From the NCBI RefSeq assembly GCF_047495875.1, contig NC_092458.1:110099727-110163726 (forward strand): a stretch of 64,000 nt of DNA, given 5' to 3'. Below the pieces are notes generated by a model that saw only the letters and a list, made by a program, of their open reading frames with translations, did no database searches and was not told where the DNA came from. The stretch comes from Pithys albifrons albifrons. Lineage: Eukaryota; Chordata; Aves; Passeriformes; Thamnophilidae. The position numbers and the translations under genes are program-made. Below are positions 38,075-51,059 of this stretch, in pieces (position 1 is the stretch's first letter; each line of letters begins with the position of its first letter).

Positions 38075-38966
38075 TTAAATCCTTCTCTTTCCTTTTATGA
38101 CAAAAGTGTTGTCTAGTGGGAACAGAGCTCTCAAGATGATAATCTGTATCCTCCAACTCATTCTTCTTTTCTGACTTTCCCCTGCAGTCAGAAATGTTCC
38201 TCCTGTTTTCTCCCCACCTTCCTTTCCTTCAGACTGTTCTTCACATCAAGTGAAAAGACAGCAGAAAAGCTCAGAAAGGATGCAACTTTCAAAAAGAAAA
38301 GTAGGTTGGGAGTAGGATTCACATATTATTAAATTATACAGAGGATTCAAATATTCCTAAACACAAAAGGTCATCACAGCTGTGGGGTGACAAAAAAAAT
38401 GCAACTTGCACAGCAAGCCAAAACAGACTGTTGAGGGCTCCTTTTCAGTCTTGTCACCTGGAAGAGAAAATTATTCCCTTTATTTTGCTGTACAGACAGG
38501 AGACAAACAGCACATGCCATTGCTGACTGAACTGCAAAATCAAAATTGACAAATCCTGGAGGAGGAAACTACTATTACAAAGCCAGGCACGACTGCTAAT
38601 GCTGCCTTGACTTCCTTGGCTTATACCTGCTGCTGCTCAACAGCCCCTGAGGCCCAAGTGACATTACTCTGGATTCTAAGACAAGCCAGGAAAGGGAATT
38701 ATAATTTTGTCATAAAAAAAAAAAAATAACAGGAAAAGAGACTAACAGAGAAGACTTACCACCACTGCAGGTTTTGTGCCAAGATAAAGAGACAGAGAAA
38801 GGAGACTGTGTTAAAACTCAGAATGCTGCTTGCAAATAGCAGCAATGCTGTTCATGACAGTTAAATGGAGAAACAAAAAAATCGTGCAAAGTTAAGGTCA
38901 AGGCTGAAAAATCAGAGGTTAAATATAACAGTGGCCCCTGATATTTCCCCCTTTTTAATATTTGCC

Positions 38967-38991
38967 ATAATAATAATTATTATTATTATTG
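38967..38991. repeat. (AAT)/(ATT) mirror microsatellite
   Basis: TAATAATAATT followed by ATTATTATT, a short self-complementary triplet repeat. Confidence 0.8.
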
Positions 38992-39107
38992 GAAAAAATT
39001 GCCTTATATGCACAGAAACCAAAATCTGCATCTGAAATCCTTTCCCCAATTCCCTCCAAATCATTGAAACAATGACACTAATTCCAGAGGACATTTGGTG
39101 TGTATAT

Positions 39108-39113
39108 ACATGT

Positions 39114-39153
<40 letters not shown>

Positions 39154-39172
39154 TCATCCATATATATATGTG
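39108..39172. repeat. Compound (CA)n(TA)n microsatellite
   Basis: GTATATACATGTACACACAC, then about 13 TA units, ACACACTCATCC, and ATATATATGTGTG. The alternating purine/pyrimidine composition makes it prone to slippage and cruciform formation. Confidence 0.9.
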
Positions 39173-40703
39173 TGCATGGCTACACATACACGTACAGCAA
39201 AAGAATCCATTACATCAGTCCCCATTTCAGACTACAGACACTGCCTTAAGATATTTTAAGTAAAATAAAAAAGAAGAAATGGGATATCATAATTTGTGCT
39301 TTTAAACACTTATTCTCCATTGTCAAAGACTGGTTTGTTTTGAAGAATAGCAGACACTTTGCCAAAGTCTAAGAGAATGTTTGTACAAGTATCCTAAAAT
39401 TTCTTATGCTGTACCAGGGTTGGTTTCAGATTAAAAATCCTAGCTGGCCTTGTAACTGTAACCTGCAATATATCACTGTGAAAGAGAAGCATGAAAAGCA
39501 CAGCCATGCAAGTTAAGATTGGCATGTTTAGACTTCCTCTTGATCTCAAAGGTTCGAGGAACAGACCTGAAGTATTAATATTCTGTCTGTGAATGTGCAA
39601 ACCTCAGTTTTTTGCTGAATTCACAAAATTAACCCAGTAACTTTAAAGCAGAGTTCAAAGCTGAAAATTTTGATATAGATACAAGTCCTTGTAGCTCTGT
39701 CAGTTTTCACCAGTAGAGGAGATACTGTTCAGTTCACAGTAGCTCAAATTGAACTGCTTTTTTACAATTTGCAAATTAAAATGAAAAGCAATATTCAAAC
39801 TCTACAAATGCAACACTTGGAACAGAAATGCTGAAGATGGCATAGAGTCAAATTTTTAGAGCAAAATACGTACTACAGTAAAAATTGTCTGCATTTCAGT
39901 AAAGGAGTTGAGCTTAGGTGCAAAGTTAAGTATTAATTTCAGGCCTATTGCCTTCTCCTTACCAACACTGAGATGTGTCTCATGCTTTGGCATAAGGGAA
40001 ATATGTTTCCTAAGCCTTGTGAAAGGTATGTGACAGAGAGGACACCAAATGTCAAATCATACATTAACTGTACAATGGAAAGGGATCCACAGTTTGAATT
40101 CTTCCCTCATGCTAAACCTCACCAAACCAGTTGCTGTGAATTTGCATTTCATCTTCCAAATTATAGGGAACTTTGTAAAGCCAAAGTAATATTACTGTTT
40201 CTCTTCCCTTCATTGTTCTCATGATGTTACATATACGTAACTAACTGTTAAGGGAGTGGCTCTTCTGTCCGTAACTTTTACACATGTTTTGCCTGAAGTG
40301 CATTTATACATTCTCTTTCTGTACCAGGCCATAATGAAATTAGAGAATTATTTATAACTAGAATGCAGCTTTTAGATTGATTTTATTTTGAGACCTTTAC
40401 TCAATGAAATTTTTTCCTGAGTAAAATTCAACACTATCTATTGTCTTCTTGGTTAGAGTAAGAAATTATAATGGATATATAAAAAAATCCCCTCTGCTTT
40501 TAAAATGGGACAAAAGCACAAGGACTTCATTTTCACCCAGTTATGTCTGGCTTGCAAAACCTAGGGAAAAAAAATAGGTCTGTGACAGAAAATTAGTTGT
40601 TGTAAATGAACTGCAAAATGATTATAATGTGTTCTTAATTGTTTTCAACATCTAAACCCTTCTGTGTACTGAAACTTTATCTGGTAATAGAGATGTTCTG
40701 AGT

Positions 40704-40862
40704 ATTTGGTAGTTTGGGGAGGTTTTGGTATTTGTTTTGTTTGGTTTGGGGTTTTTTTTGTTGGTTTTTTTTGTGGGTTTTTAAATTTTTGTTGGTTTTG
40801 TTTTTGTTGTTGTTTTTTGTAGTTTTGTTTGTTTGGGTCTTTCTGGATTTGTTTTTTTTTTT
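40704..40862. repeat. Long G/T-rich low-complexity tract, about 160 bp
   Basis: TTTGGTAG, GGGGAGG, TTTGTTTTG, GGGG and long T runs, with few A or C. It ends at a CAG at 40863. Confidence 0.85.
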
Positions 40863-41999
40863 CAGTTGTACTTTGAAATCGAGAGCCAGGGAGCTTTCAC
40901 CCACTCTTACTGGATTTGGGTAGCTTTCAGAGGAAACTGGCTGCTCTCCACTGTCAAATAGAAATTTGATGAGTTATAGAAACTCAAAGTATTAATAAGA
41001 AGCTGGAATCTTGAAAGTTACACAAACGTAGGGATGAAGAAGGAGGTTTACTGGAGTGCTTTCTGCCTTCATTCTCTTCCTTGACTAGGTGTCAAATTTT
41101 GAACAGGAAAAAAAGTAGAAAGGTGCTGCATTGTCACTGAGAGGTGAGAATGCAAAGCATTTTATGGCAGAAAATAGAATGATATGTATAATTTTATGCC
41201 ATTATTTTGTGATTAGTGTAGGTGGTGTTGCAGTTGTTATTCTCATTATCAATTTATTCACCTAGAAGTTCAGATAGAAAATGATAGCACTTATCTACTG
41301 TTTACAATAATTTTCTGTTCATGACATTTCTTATAAATTACAGTGTTGTTTTTTTTTAATTAATATTCAATTCAGCTGTAGCAATGCCTTACCATATTAA
41401 AAAAGCTGGCCTAGACTCACAAAGGCAAATAAGAAGTCTTCTGATAATAGTAATTAAACTAGGTAATTTCTTCCAGAATTCACTCAGGCTGTCTTGGAAG
41501 TCCAGTAATAACTGATTGTCATTTTCACCTACTGTAAAAAAAACCCCAATAATTTCTGTGAAGTAAAAGTAGTCATTTGCACTAGAAAAAGTATTGCTTG
41601 ACCATACTCAAAGGAATCTTTCCATCAGCCAGCCCCACAGTGTAAAGTATGTTAGCCCTCATAAAAAGTCATTAACATTTATAAACGAATTCTAAAGAAA
41701 TAAAACAACACAAACATAAAACAAAAGAAAAAGAACAGATCCTTATATCTGAATATAAAAATTCTATTCATGCTTATGGGAGTTTGCAGAAGAGAAGAAT
41801 ATTCAACAAATTAGTGACAGATACCAAAAAATGTTATGTCTATGTCTTCAGAAGGATGAAAAGACTAATTTCTTCCTTAAGATATAACCAATTTTGAAAT
41901 CAGTAAGCATTATTTATTGCCAGAATTAAGACAGATGCTTAATATGCTGTTGAAGAAACTTTCCTGTCTGTCCATTCAGAAGCTACTCTGGGAGTCACA

Positions 42000-42700
42000 A
42001 CCACATCACCTGAGCTGAGACCAAAGTCCCTTTGCAGCTACAACCCCACACTCAGAGTCAGACCAGGTTTCCTTATGGGCTTGACCCCAGGCTTCCCATA
42101 GCAGAGTCTCAGATGTCTTAATCCTTAAAATAATCTTGGTACAATATAAATAACACAAAATAATAGCCGAATCTGATGCCTCTGAGGAGAGATCCCAAAC
42201 AAAGGAAAATCTGGGCTTTTATATCCCCACAGACCGTGCACAATCGAAATACTGACAAGGACCTGGCCCTAACATGCCACCTTGGCCCCACCCTATCTTT
42301 TCCCAGAGGGTCTCTTCTCAGCTGGACCCGAGAACTGTGGTGGCACCTGGCAGAGAGTGCTGGGCTGTGTGTGACCTCCATCAGTGCCCCCAGCCCAGCA
42401 CGGGCTCTCCTTCCTCATGGCTCCAGGGATGGAATGGTCTGGTCAGGAAAGGAGGGCACTGCACTACCCCTGCCCATGTCCCTCCAGAACTTACCAGACA
42501 GGATGCACCATGAAAGGTGGGTATGGATAAAAGCTCTGGTGTCAGAGCTCTTCTCACATGGGTCCAGACTGAAAAAAAGCCAAGATTTAAACAATACTGA
42601 ACAGGATTTACCATTATCTGTTCTAACAGCCAGCCGTGGTCAGGACCACAGTTCACAACACAATGTGACCAAATATATTTGGATTGGCCTGGCAGAGTGA
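42000..42700 (-). mobile_element. GC-rich LTR-like block, minus strand, boundaries unresolved
   Basis: The block is markedly richer in GC than both flanks. On the minus strand it holds GGGATATAAAAGCCC (TATA box, plus-strand about 42212-42226) preceded by a GC-rich U3-like segment and followed by an R/U5-like stretch. The left end near TGGGAGTCACAACC (about 41988) and the right end near the TTCACAACACA segment (about 42662) are possible termini, but I could not find a matching target duplication. A host promoter with first exon is the main alternative. The plus strand carries a 174-codon open frame (42176-42700), the longest in the window. It has no recognisable domain, is antisense to the TATA box, and is probably accidental. 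Confidence 0.5.
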
Positions 42701-42945
42701 GGATCAATGTAATAGCAGTCAGTAGCATTAGACACAGCAGAGAGGTCTACCTGAGGAACTATGGATGTGATTGACTCTCTTGTCTAAGGACAGATGTAAG
42801 TAATTCAGCAAAGCAGCAAGTTTTGCTTCGGGATTGTGTTCCAGCCTGAGAGGGCCCTAGGATGCCAGCAGATGACAGCAGATCCTGGTGGCTGCCTCAA
42901 TAGCTTCTAATCATGAAATACAATAAGTAAACTAGGACAGCAGTG

Positions 42946-43015
42946 ACAAAAAACCCCAAAAAACAAAAACAAAAAAACCCAAAACAAACCACAAAAAACA
43001 AACCACACAACACAC
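42946..43015. repeat. A/C-only tract, 70 bp
   Basis: Seventy consecutive bases without G or T (ACAAAAAACCCC, AAACAAAAAC, ACCACACAACACAC). It is the complement class of the G/T tracts and lies about 250 bp from the GC-rich LTR-like block. Confidence 0.9.
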
Positions 43016-44714
43016 TGAAGCACTTGCCTTCCAGAGAAGCAAACTGAGAATAAAGAAAGGAAAGCATTAGATTCCAGTTTATATTTTCAGTCAAGTGGAT
43101 TTTTTTGTTTACCTTGAATAAACCCTTTCTTGCTGGATTTGAGTGCTCAGGAAAGTGCAGTTAGGAAAGACTGAAGTCTTTTATGCACACACTCTGGGAC
43201 ACAACTACTTCTGACAGGGTGAACTGCAGCAGTACTGGCCCATTGAGGAGAAGATTACAAATCTGAAATCAAAAGACTTTCATGGTTCTGTATATGCCTT
43301 CTATTACTTATCCATGGTTCTTAGCACTTTAAAAAGATGAGAATAAGTTTAATATAATTTTCCAGCACATGACTAGTAGCATAGCAGTTATTTTTAAATT
43401 TATCCTAATGTCTGTGCCAACTTTTCTTCAGTGCTAACATACAATACATATGCTATGTCATTACTGGGACACCAGAGTGGTGAGGCTCCCTGTCACATCT
43501 AATCCTGGACCTGGAGAGGGGATATGCAATGGGTAAATATGCTTAGGGAGTGGAGTGATGCCAACAAAAATCACTTTACCCATGACATAAAAAAAATTCA
43601 AAACCAGTTCTGTAGAGAATTAGTTCCATCCTGGTAAAATCATGATGCTATATAACAAATTATATTAATTTGTGGTTCAAGGCAGCTCCAAGCTCTCTGT
43701 TTAATTTTTATAATACTTTTGAATTTTGCTGTGTGTGGGTCAAATTTAGATTCAGTAATAGAAATTAATTAACAGTAATTTCAAACAACATGTCTTGGAG
43801 GTTTTCTGAATACAGTAGCAAGTTCTTGCAGAAGACAGGCTTGATAAAGCAGTCACATTTGCAAACTGATGGCCAATGTATAACATCGGTGTTTCAAAAG
43901 GTTCTGCTTATTTATAGACAGCTAATCAGCAGTTGTCAAAGTACAAATGACCTTCTCAATTTGCCTTTCCCACCCCGTCCCCTTTCTGCCCAACATCATT
44001 TTTTGCTACAGTAATTCATTTCAGCTGTAAAGGACCACAAAACACTACTTTAGGTGAACAACTCAATTCACCTAGGCTCTGACTTCCAGCAGGCCATCCG
44101 TGACAACACTAATAAATTGTGCATGAAATTGATTTAATCTCTATTCGAGGCATAATTTGTCCTGCACAATGTTGTGTGCGCAGTTCACTCCTGGTTTTAT
44201 TTCATTTACTATTTTGTGGCCTGCACTGCTGTATATTTACCAAAACAATTTCAGTTCTCTCATCAGAAAAAAAATCTACTGATTTCTTCTGAGCTTGTTT
44301 TTCTGAGGGCAACACAAATATCTGAACTAAGATGTCTTTAATGACTCTTCCCATGTCAACCACTCTCAGCCCTGCAGTCCTCCACTTACAATTTTGCTCC
44401 ATTCATAGAATATACCCAGTACAGCACTTGGTGGTATAAATAAAATTCATTATTCTAAGCAAGAAGAGCCCTCTTAGCTTTAGTTTGTGCTAGTTCTGGG
44501 CTTCTCTGCCACTCTGTATATTTGGCTGGAACTAAGTTCTCACAGAAATAATGTGAAACAGTATCTTGTGGAGAGGAGAACATTGTGTTTTCAGCATTCA
44601 TATGTTCCAGTAACATGGACTCACAAAATATGAACCTTGTGAGATACATGCATCTTATAAAAACTTAATTTTAAAATAAAAATTATAAATATATATATTT
44701 CATACTTAATATAT

Positions 44715-44769
44715 AATTAATACACTAAAATGCACACATAGACACATATATAAAATTAATACACTAAAA
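44715..44769. repeat. Two copies of a 16-bp AT-rich word, period 39
   Basis: AATTAATACACTAAAA occurs at 44715-44730 and 44754-44769, exactly repeated, within a very AT-rich stretch. Confidence 0.7.
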
Positions 44770-45578
44770 AAGTGGATAATTTACTTCTGCTACCATGGAC
44801 AGGGAGGAATCCATATATTTTGCTAAATGAGCTGTAAAACAATCCAAAACAGAAATCAAAAAACAGATCAAATAAGAAGTTCCATAAAATTGAAAACAAA
44901 TGTGAACAAAATTCTTGACACCATACAGATAACACACTAATAAAGGAAAAACATCTTCCACTGTTGGAAATGATTACAAAAATTTGAAGCCTTTGCCACA
45001 CACAAAGCCAGACTAGCTGACAAGTCCAGACCACTCTTTCAAATTTTTATTTTTTTAAGGGATACAATGACATTTCATTGGGATGTATTTCCTTTTGAAG
45101 CCCAGTTCATAAAACACCGATTCTGAGCCTTGTGTACTTCACCTGTTAAACTCCAACACAACACAGCTGTTTGTTTCAACAGGTTCATGAGAGATCCTCT
45201 CCTAAAGCCTTGTAGTTCCTAACAGCTCTTATTTTCAGTCAATTTAGTTAGTTCTGGACCAGGACGAATCATATGTTAAGGAATATAGGAAACCTGGCAC
45301 AACTGCTAACCCAAGTTATATACCCAGGCTGTATATAGACAGGTTAATTCAATTTCCAGTTCAGTTGCATTGAATATAGTCAAGATCAATAAGCATAAAA
45401 ACACCAATATATAAATAAAGAATTACTGTTTGGATGCAATCAAAAGTCTGGCTCAAATCCACTTGGAGAGCTAGTCAAAGCAGCTATAATAAAACAAAAT
45501 ATAAATCAAAAATAATAAACCAAAATGTATATTTCAAAATAAAAAAAAAAACAAACATTTGATTCCCAATTTAGTATT

Positions 45579-45605
45579 TTGGGTTTTTTTTGTTTTTTTT
45601 TTTTT
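45579..45605. repeat. Short G/T tract
   Basis: TTGGG followed by T runs broken by a single G. Confidence 0.75.
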
Positions 45606-46718
45606 AATTCAAGAAAACCTTATGTTAACGTATTGTTTTATTGAGAATTATTTGCTTAAGCAAATCATACTAATATCTAATACTTTTTTCTTTCATGTTG
45701 GACCTCTGGTGATACAATAAAGTTGAGACTTGAAAATACTTTTTTATTTGTACTTACATTGCTGAGGCTAACAGATACGTTCTTTGGTTGATATGTCATT
45801 ACATGACATTTTTATTACATCCTCCAAAGGTAATATGTTTTCCTCCTTTTTGAAATGTGCCTTTTCACTGATCAACAATTGGGCCAATACTTTTTTGTGC
45901 TTTCCTTTTTTTTTTTTTTTTGCTTTTTTTAGAGGCTTTAAGGAGTCATTTGGTGATCCTCAGATACATACAGTAATATTTCTGCAACACTGAATATTTT
46001 CCAAGCTCTGGTTAAATTAAATGTTGCTTTGATTTTGTCTTCTGACAGTTTTAGTTAATCTACAATAAATAGGAGAAGAAATCTAATAGTTCAAAAATCA
46101 ATTTCTTCTTTTTCCTCCCTAATTTCAATAAAATTTAACCAAATATAAAATACATCAAATTAGTATTGTTGCCATTCCATGTTACATAAGAGACATTAAT
46201 ATTCTACTAATATTTCTCTCACTTATCAGGCTTCCTGGAATTTTGTCTGATAGCTTTTAATCCTTCTTCCATTGGGAAAGTAATATGATTTGGGCAAGCT
46301 ATGACCTAGAAGTCATCACTCAGACCAATTTAACTGTCTTGTCTATAGCATACTCAAAGTTTGCTTTCTATTATTCTAAGTTCTGCTTCTTTCTCATTTA
46401 TTTTCTTTAACTCTGTTTTTCTAGTGCAAGTATCTTCAGAAACTGTATGTCTTCTTTGTCTGAAAACTTGAGCTTATAGAAATAGTAACCTCCCTGCTTG
46501 TAAACCAAAGGTGTTAAACTTTTATTTTTATTTATAGCAACTTCTGATTTAATTTCATTTTAATTTGTTTTTCCTCTTTTTTTATGCTTAAATCCTAACT
46601 TCACCATTTTTTCCTATTTGCTAAAGGAAGTTATAGTACACTCTCTTTGTAGTTTCCTACAGTAAGACTTTATTGTTGATGGGTTTTGGATTTCCTCTTT
46701 TTTTATGCATTTATTATG

Positions 46719-46756
46719 CACACGTACAGACACACACACACACATATATATATACC
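46719..46756. repeat. (CA)n(TA)n microsatellite
   Basis: CACGTACAGACACACACACA passes into CATATATATATA. Confidence 0.85.
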
Positions 46757-46944
46757 TATATAAGCATTGAAAGTAAGAATGCTGAACCTTTAGCTTAACC
46801 AGTAAACCTTGTTTATCCATGTTATTCTTTTCAGGTTCAGTAAGTAGGATACAAATATGATTATTTGGGTTTAAATAAAAATACCCTCCTGACTCAGCAG
46901 TCCAGTTCCAATTTGATTCCAGTTCAATCGCAGGCCTCCCGTTA

Positions 46945-47369
46945 CAGGTATTTATTCTCTACTTCCCACCAACAGCTGATGTCCAGCCACCTTCTAGGAA
47001 GCAGGACTTCAGAAACCACGGCAGACCACTGGTCTGGAATATAAATATCATAAAAATAAATGTCAGCCCTCCTCCTCCTTTTCCTTAGCTTTTATTGCTG
47101 AGCAGACATCATACAGTATGGAAATATCCCTTCAGTGAATTTGGGTGAACTGTCCTCACTAGGTGCCCTCCCAAGATCTTGCCCACTCCCAAACCACCAG
47201 AGAGAGGGAAATGTAGGAGAGACAGTGGTGATGCTGTGCCAGCTCTGCTAAGCAGCAGCCAAAGCACTCCTGTGTTACCAACACCTTTCCATCAGCCAAT
47301 GCAAAGCACAGCACTGTGAGCGCTGCTGTGGAGAAAATTAACTCCAGCCCAGCCAGACCCAATACAACT
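46945..47369 (-). mobile_element. Old, diverged ERVL-like LTR, minus strand
   Basis: On the minus strand this reads in the same order as the LTR at 21573-22132: a GGCTGGGCTGGAGTTAATTT block near 47335-47355, a CTCCACAGCAGC block, GTAACACAGG, a GGGATATTTCCATAC block, GCTCAGCAATAAAAGC where the young copy has its TATA box, then GGCTGGACATCAG and GTGGGAAGT, and a GAATAAATACC segment. Many substitutions and gaps separate the two. The start is placed by the match to TGTGCTGG. The 3' end is not clear and the sequence past about 46945 no longer follows the family. No target duplication was found. Confidence 0.65.
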
Positions 47370-49753
47370 TGAAATGTACTTTCCTCTATGAAATACATCG
47401 TTAGGTTCAATGCTTTCAAGTTGAAGCAAAAAGCCTCAGTAAGATTTTATAAAGCTGCTAGCAGAGCTGAGTTGGAAAATGGTGCTTACTTACTTGTTTT
47501 GGCACCTGTCTGCAGCTGAAACTTGGAATGCGATAAATCCCTGAAGTTTGCACTAGAAGAAAAAAACAAAACCAAACAAAACCAAAAAAACTGAACAAAA
47601 CAAACAACAACAAAACAAAAAAAAAGCCTAAACCCAATAAACCCTTAAGAAGGAGGAAGTGAGAAGATAAAATGGCAGGCAGAACAAGGGAATTCTGAAG
47701 GCATGCATTAAATATTATCAGATACATATTTGCAAATGATTCTGATGAGTTCATCCATGTGGCAAATTCTGATGTACTGACTTGAAAGTTCCCCATGAAT
47801 ACATTTTTCAATCTAAAGTAAAATCTCACACCAGTAAAACTCTTTTATTTAGGGCATAAGAAAATTACACTTTGTTCTGAAATAAAACTCTTAGCCTTTT
47901 CCAAGAAATGTTACCTCAAGAAATATTAATTTCTAAAATACGGTTCAGGAACCACTAGGAAACTTTCTGGCTGTTCCAACGATGTGACAGTGTTCAGATG
48001 TTGCAACAGTTCTGCATTGTATCTCAGCAGCTGAATATGTTACTTACTGTACACAAAAGGCAGAGTTGTTATTCAAGCTCTAATATCTTCTTTTGCTGAC
48101 ATAAATAAATAAATCTTGCAGTACATGTCTACTTTTCCAGCTTACCTCCCGATTATTTTTATTCCAAACACAATGAGGCAGACTTCAAGCAATGAGGGTG
48201 AGAGTGTTGCTTCAGGTCACAAAAGGCACATGTATTTCTCAGACCCACTGTCATTACAGCACATACTCTTTTGGCTCCTTGTGTTTGATGCTCTTTTTCA
48301 TTGTTAAAATATCTACCTTCTGGTAAGCTTACAACTCTGGAAGTTTTTTCCTTTCATCTGAATTTTTCTTCTGCCTTGACATTTATTTTCCAGCCCTTTC
48401 ATCCCTCAACATGCTCCCCCTTTTGTTTTCCTGAGTTTCCATGTCTGTTTACTTTGAGATCAGTACTTTATATTTTTTCACTCTCTTTCTTTCTATTTTA
48501 CTCTGAGTGCTTTTCACTTTCCACACACTCTCAATTTTTATTGATTTTGCTTTGTTTTCCACCCACATTTTCACAACCCCAAAGCACTTTTCTCCCCTTA
48601 TTACCACTTAGAAGCAAAGCAAAACCCACTATCTTTTGACCAAATTTGTGAACACGCTGAATAATACAGGTGAGAGAACTTATGTTACATTTCATCAGCT
48701 CCCTTGAAAATAGGAACTGATAAGCAAGTTTAAGGGAACTTTTGAATTAGTGCAAAGATCCAGGATAACATAGCCTGGTCCTCAATAGTTTTCATATCAG
48801 TAGCTACGACAGACATAATTTAAAACATTTTCAAAGCCTGCTAAGTAATCAAGACTGAATTGTTCTGCAAGCTGGGAAAATTTCACTTCTGGGAGTGCTG
48901 AAACAACCAATATTTCTATCTTTCTCCCTCATAAAGCAATCTGTTCTAGACATTTCCTAGTTCATCAGCATCTTCCTGGGAGGATATCTCAAAAAAAAAC
49001 ATATTGAAAGCTTTCCCTTGAATTTTCTGTTGAGCAGGTGGGCTTGTAGGATGGGTTTTGTTTTGTAGATATATTTTGGATTGTTTGTGAAAGCTGTTTG
49101 TTACCATGCCATCTGATGGACAATTTCTCAATGTACCATCATGACTAGAGCATCTGCTCTCACCACAATATTTCTTCTAATGTGAATAGGCCTAAGAGAA
49201 ATTCATCACTGCAATGTATTATTCATGTTGAGAAAAAGGATTTCAAAGTATTTCAAAAAGTAAAATGGTTAATATTGGTAGCACAAGGACCCTTTTACAT
49301 CTTGGTGCCCATGTTTACCACTGTTTCCTGATATATCCTTTTCCCTAAAGAAATTAGCACACATCAATCTTCAAGACACCAGATTAAAACAATGCAAAGG
49401 AATTACTTCTGTTCCGAGATTACCAAATTCTGATAAAGATTCTTTATGACTTGTTCTCCTTCATTTGGTGTACTAGTGTGCTAAGCTTATCTTTATAACC
49501 TTGTGTTTAAACCATAAAAGTATTAATGTAGCCAGTCATTGCTAAAAATTGTACTGCAGGCGATGATCTGGGATATTGGAGCCAGGCAACAACAACATGC
49601 AAATACAACATTTCTTTATTTGTTTCTCCTAGTGAAATATTTATTATTATGATTTTTATTATTGGTTTAGTTGCAGGGCGAGGTTAGGGAGTTTCATCAC
49701 ACGTTATCTGGCAGCCTTCTAAAATTTCCCCTGGGGCAGGGAGAAATAACTTA
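47370..49753. other. Unique DNA, no gene seen
   Basis: Contains the A/C tract at 47.6 kb and a pyrimidine-rich stretch about 48340-48600 that gives a meaningless 112-codon frame. Confidence 0.55.
47559..47625. repeat. A/C-rich low-complexity tract
   Basis: AAAAAACAAAACC, AACAAC and AAAC units with only one CTGA interruption (47591-47594). It lies about 190 bp right of the old ERVL-like LTR. Confidence 0.8.
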
Positions 49754-50135
49754 CATAATCATTTAGGTTGGAAGGAACCTCTTGATATCAGCTAGTACAA
49801 AACCACTTTGCTCAAGTCAGGTTAGCTAGATCAGGTTGTCAAGGACAACATGAAGATGAGGTTTGAATATCTTCATGGATGGAGACTTCACCACACCTCT
49901 CTAGGTAGACTGTCCCACTGTCTGACCAACCTCACAGTAGCATTTTCCTGTGTTCAGATAGAATGTCATGTGTTTTCATTTGTGTCCATTGCCTCTTGCT
50001 TTGTCACTGGGAGCCAATGAGGAGAGAATCTCTCCCTCATGTTATTTCACTCTTCTCAGGTATTTATTCACATTTTTAAGATCCCTCTGAGTATTCTCCA
50101 GACTGAGCCTCAGCATTCTGCTTGTCCTTAGACTT
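49754..50135 (-). mobile_element. CR1 LINE 3' end, truncated, antisense
   Basis: The plus strand shows the reverse complement of a CR1 3' region: ATCATTTAGGTTGGAAGGAA, then TTCATGGATGGAGACTTCAC, a TTGCCTCTTGCTTTGTCACT block, TCTCTCCCTC, and TCCAGACTGAGCCTCAGC near the right end. It is longer than the CR1 relic near 10 kb and extends further 5' in the element. It is diverged, with small gaps compared with typical CR1. The presence of CR1 supports a bird or other sauropsid source. Confidence 0.85.
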
Positions 50136-51059
50136 CCAACAGACTAGCTATTGGTCTTTCTAAAAGAACTACATATGAGGAATTTGACAACAGCCCAACT
50201 GATTTTTCCCTTCCTCCAACAGAAAGAAAAAAACAAGCTACAGAGAATAGACCAATGATTTTAAAGCATTCAAATCCAAGTCTTATAACTGCATATACAA
50301 GCTTATAAAGATATTCATCGCTAATAACCTTTTTTCAATACAATTATTTAAACAGCAAAGCAGTAAAAGAGGATGTTACTGCACACTGCATGATTTTTCC
50401 AGTTGCTCTTTGCTGCTTTTTTTTATTTGGTGTCCTTAATTTGACTGTGCTTTTACAATCAGCTTTCAATAAATTTTAGATCCTAAATTCTGTCTTGACC
50501 TCTTACTAAAAGTAAGCAACTTCCTGTGCTCAAACAGGGATATTTAACCTTCTGAAGTTGCTTTTAAAACCAGACTCACCATCCTTTAGAGACTGACACC
50601 TGTATATGCAACCTCAGGCACAACTGGAAGTGCTTTGCAGAGCATGTGGTGCACCCAACAGACCTCTGTGCCACAGGGCAGCTTAATATGCCACGAGGCA
50701 CTCCCAGACAAACCATATGCATGCTGCCTGCGGGCTGTCTACAGGCTATCACTGCAGAATGCAGGGGGTGTTTCAGGCAGAGCAGCAGACTCACATCTCC
50801 TCTTTCAGAGGGAAAGCACTGGTGGGATTCTGCACAGGTACAGGGTCTGTCAGAACCACAACTCACAGCATGTTCAGAATATAAATAACTACATTAAACA
50901 TGATACATTAGGGATTTTCTCAGATTCCATGTGAGGAAAGAAACAAAACACAGTGCTGACAACTATCAAGATTCTATCTTGAGTGTTAGTGGCTTCTTAA
51001 AAGCCTCAAGTCCCAGAGTCAGGCCTCATATGAATGCTGCCCTTCCCTATACATATACA

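Larger units (their letters stand above)
38075..41999. other. Unique DNA with two microsatellites and one G/T tract
   Basis: Features beyond those listed separately were not recognised. 38.3-38.9 kb is slightly less AT-rich than average but shows no frame or known repeat. Confidence 0.55.
43016..46944. other. Unique AT-rich DNA, no gene seen
   Basis: 44085-44190 carries TAATAAATTGTGCATG, TTGATTTAATC and GCACAATGTTGTGTGC, a mix of homeobox-like and C/EBP-like words that could mark a conserved non-coding element. The rest is AT-rich and unremarkable. Confidence 0.5.

Noticed and set aside
37740..38078. A 112-codon frame with many Phe, Leu, Val and Gly, looking like a membrane protein
   Set aside because: It is translated from a G/T low-complexity tract.
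40714..40923. A hydrophobic 69-codon frame
   Set aside because: It lies in the G/T tract at 40704-40862; composition explains it.
48301..48639. A 112-codon Phe/Ser/Leu-rich frame
   Set aside because: It comes from a pyrimidine-rich stretch, with no domain or start context.
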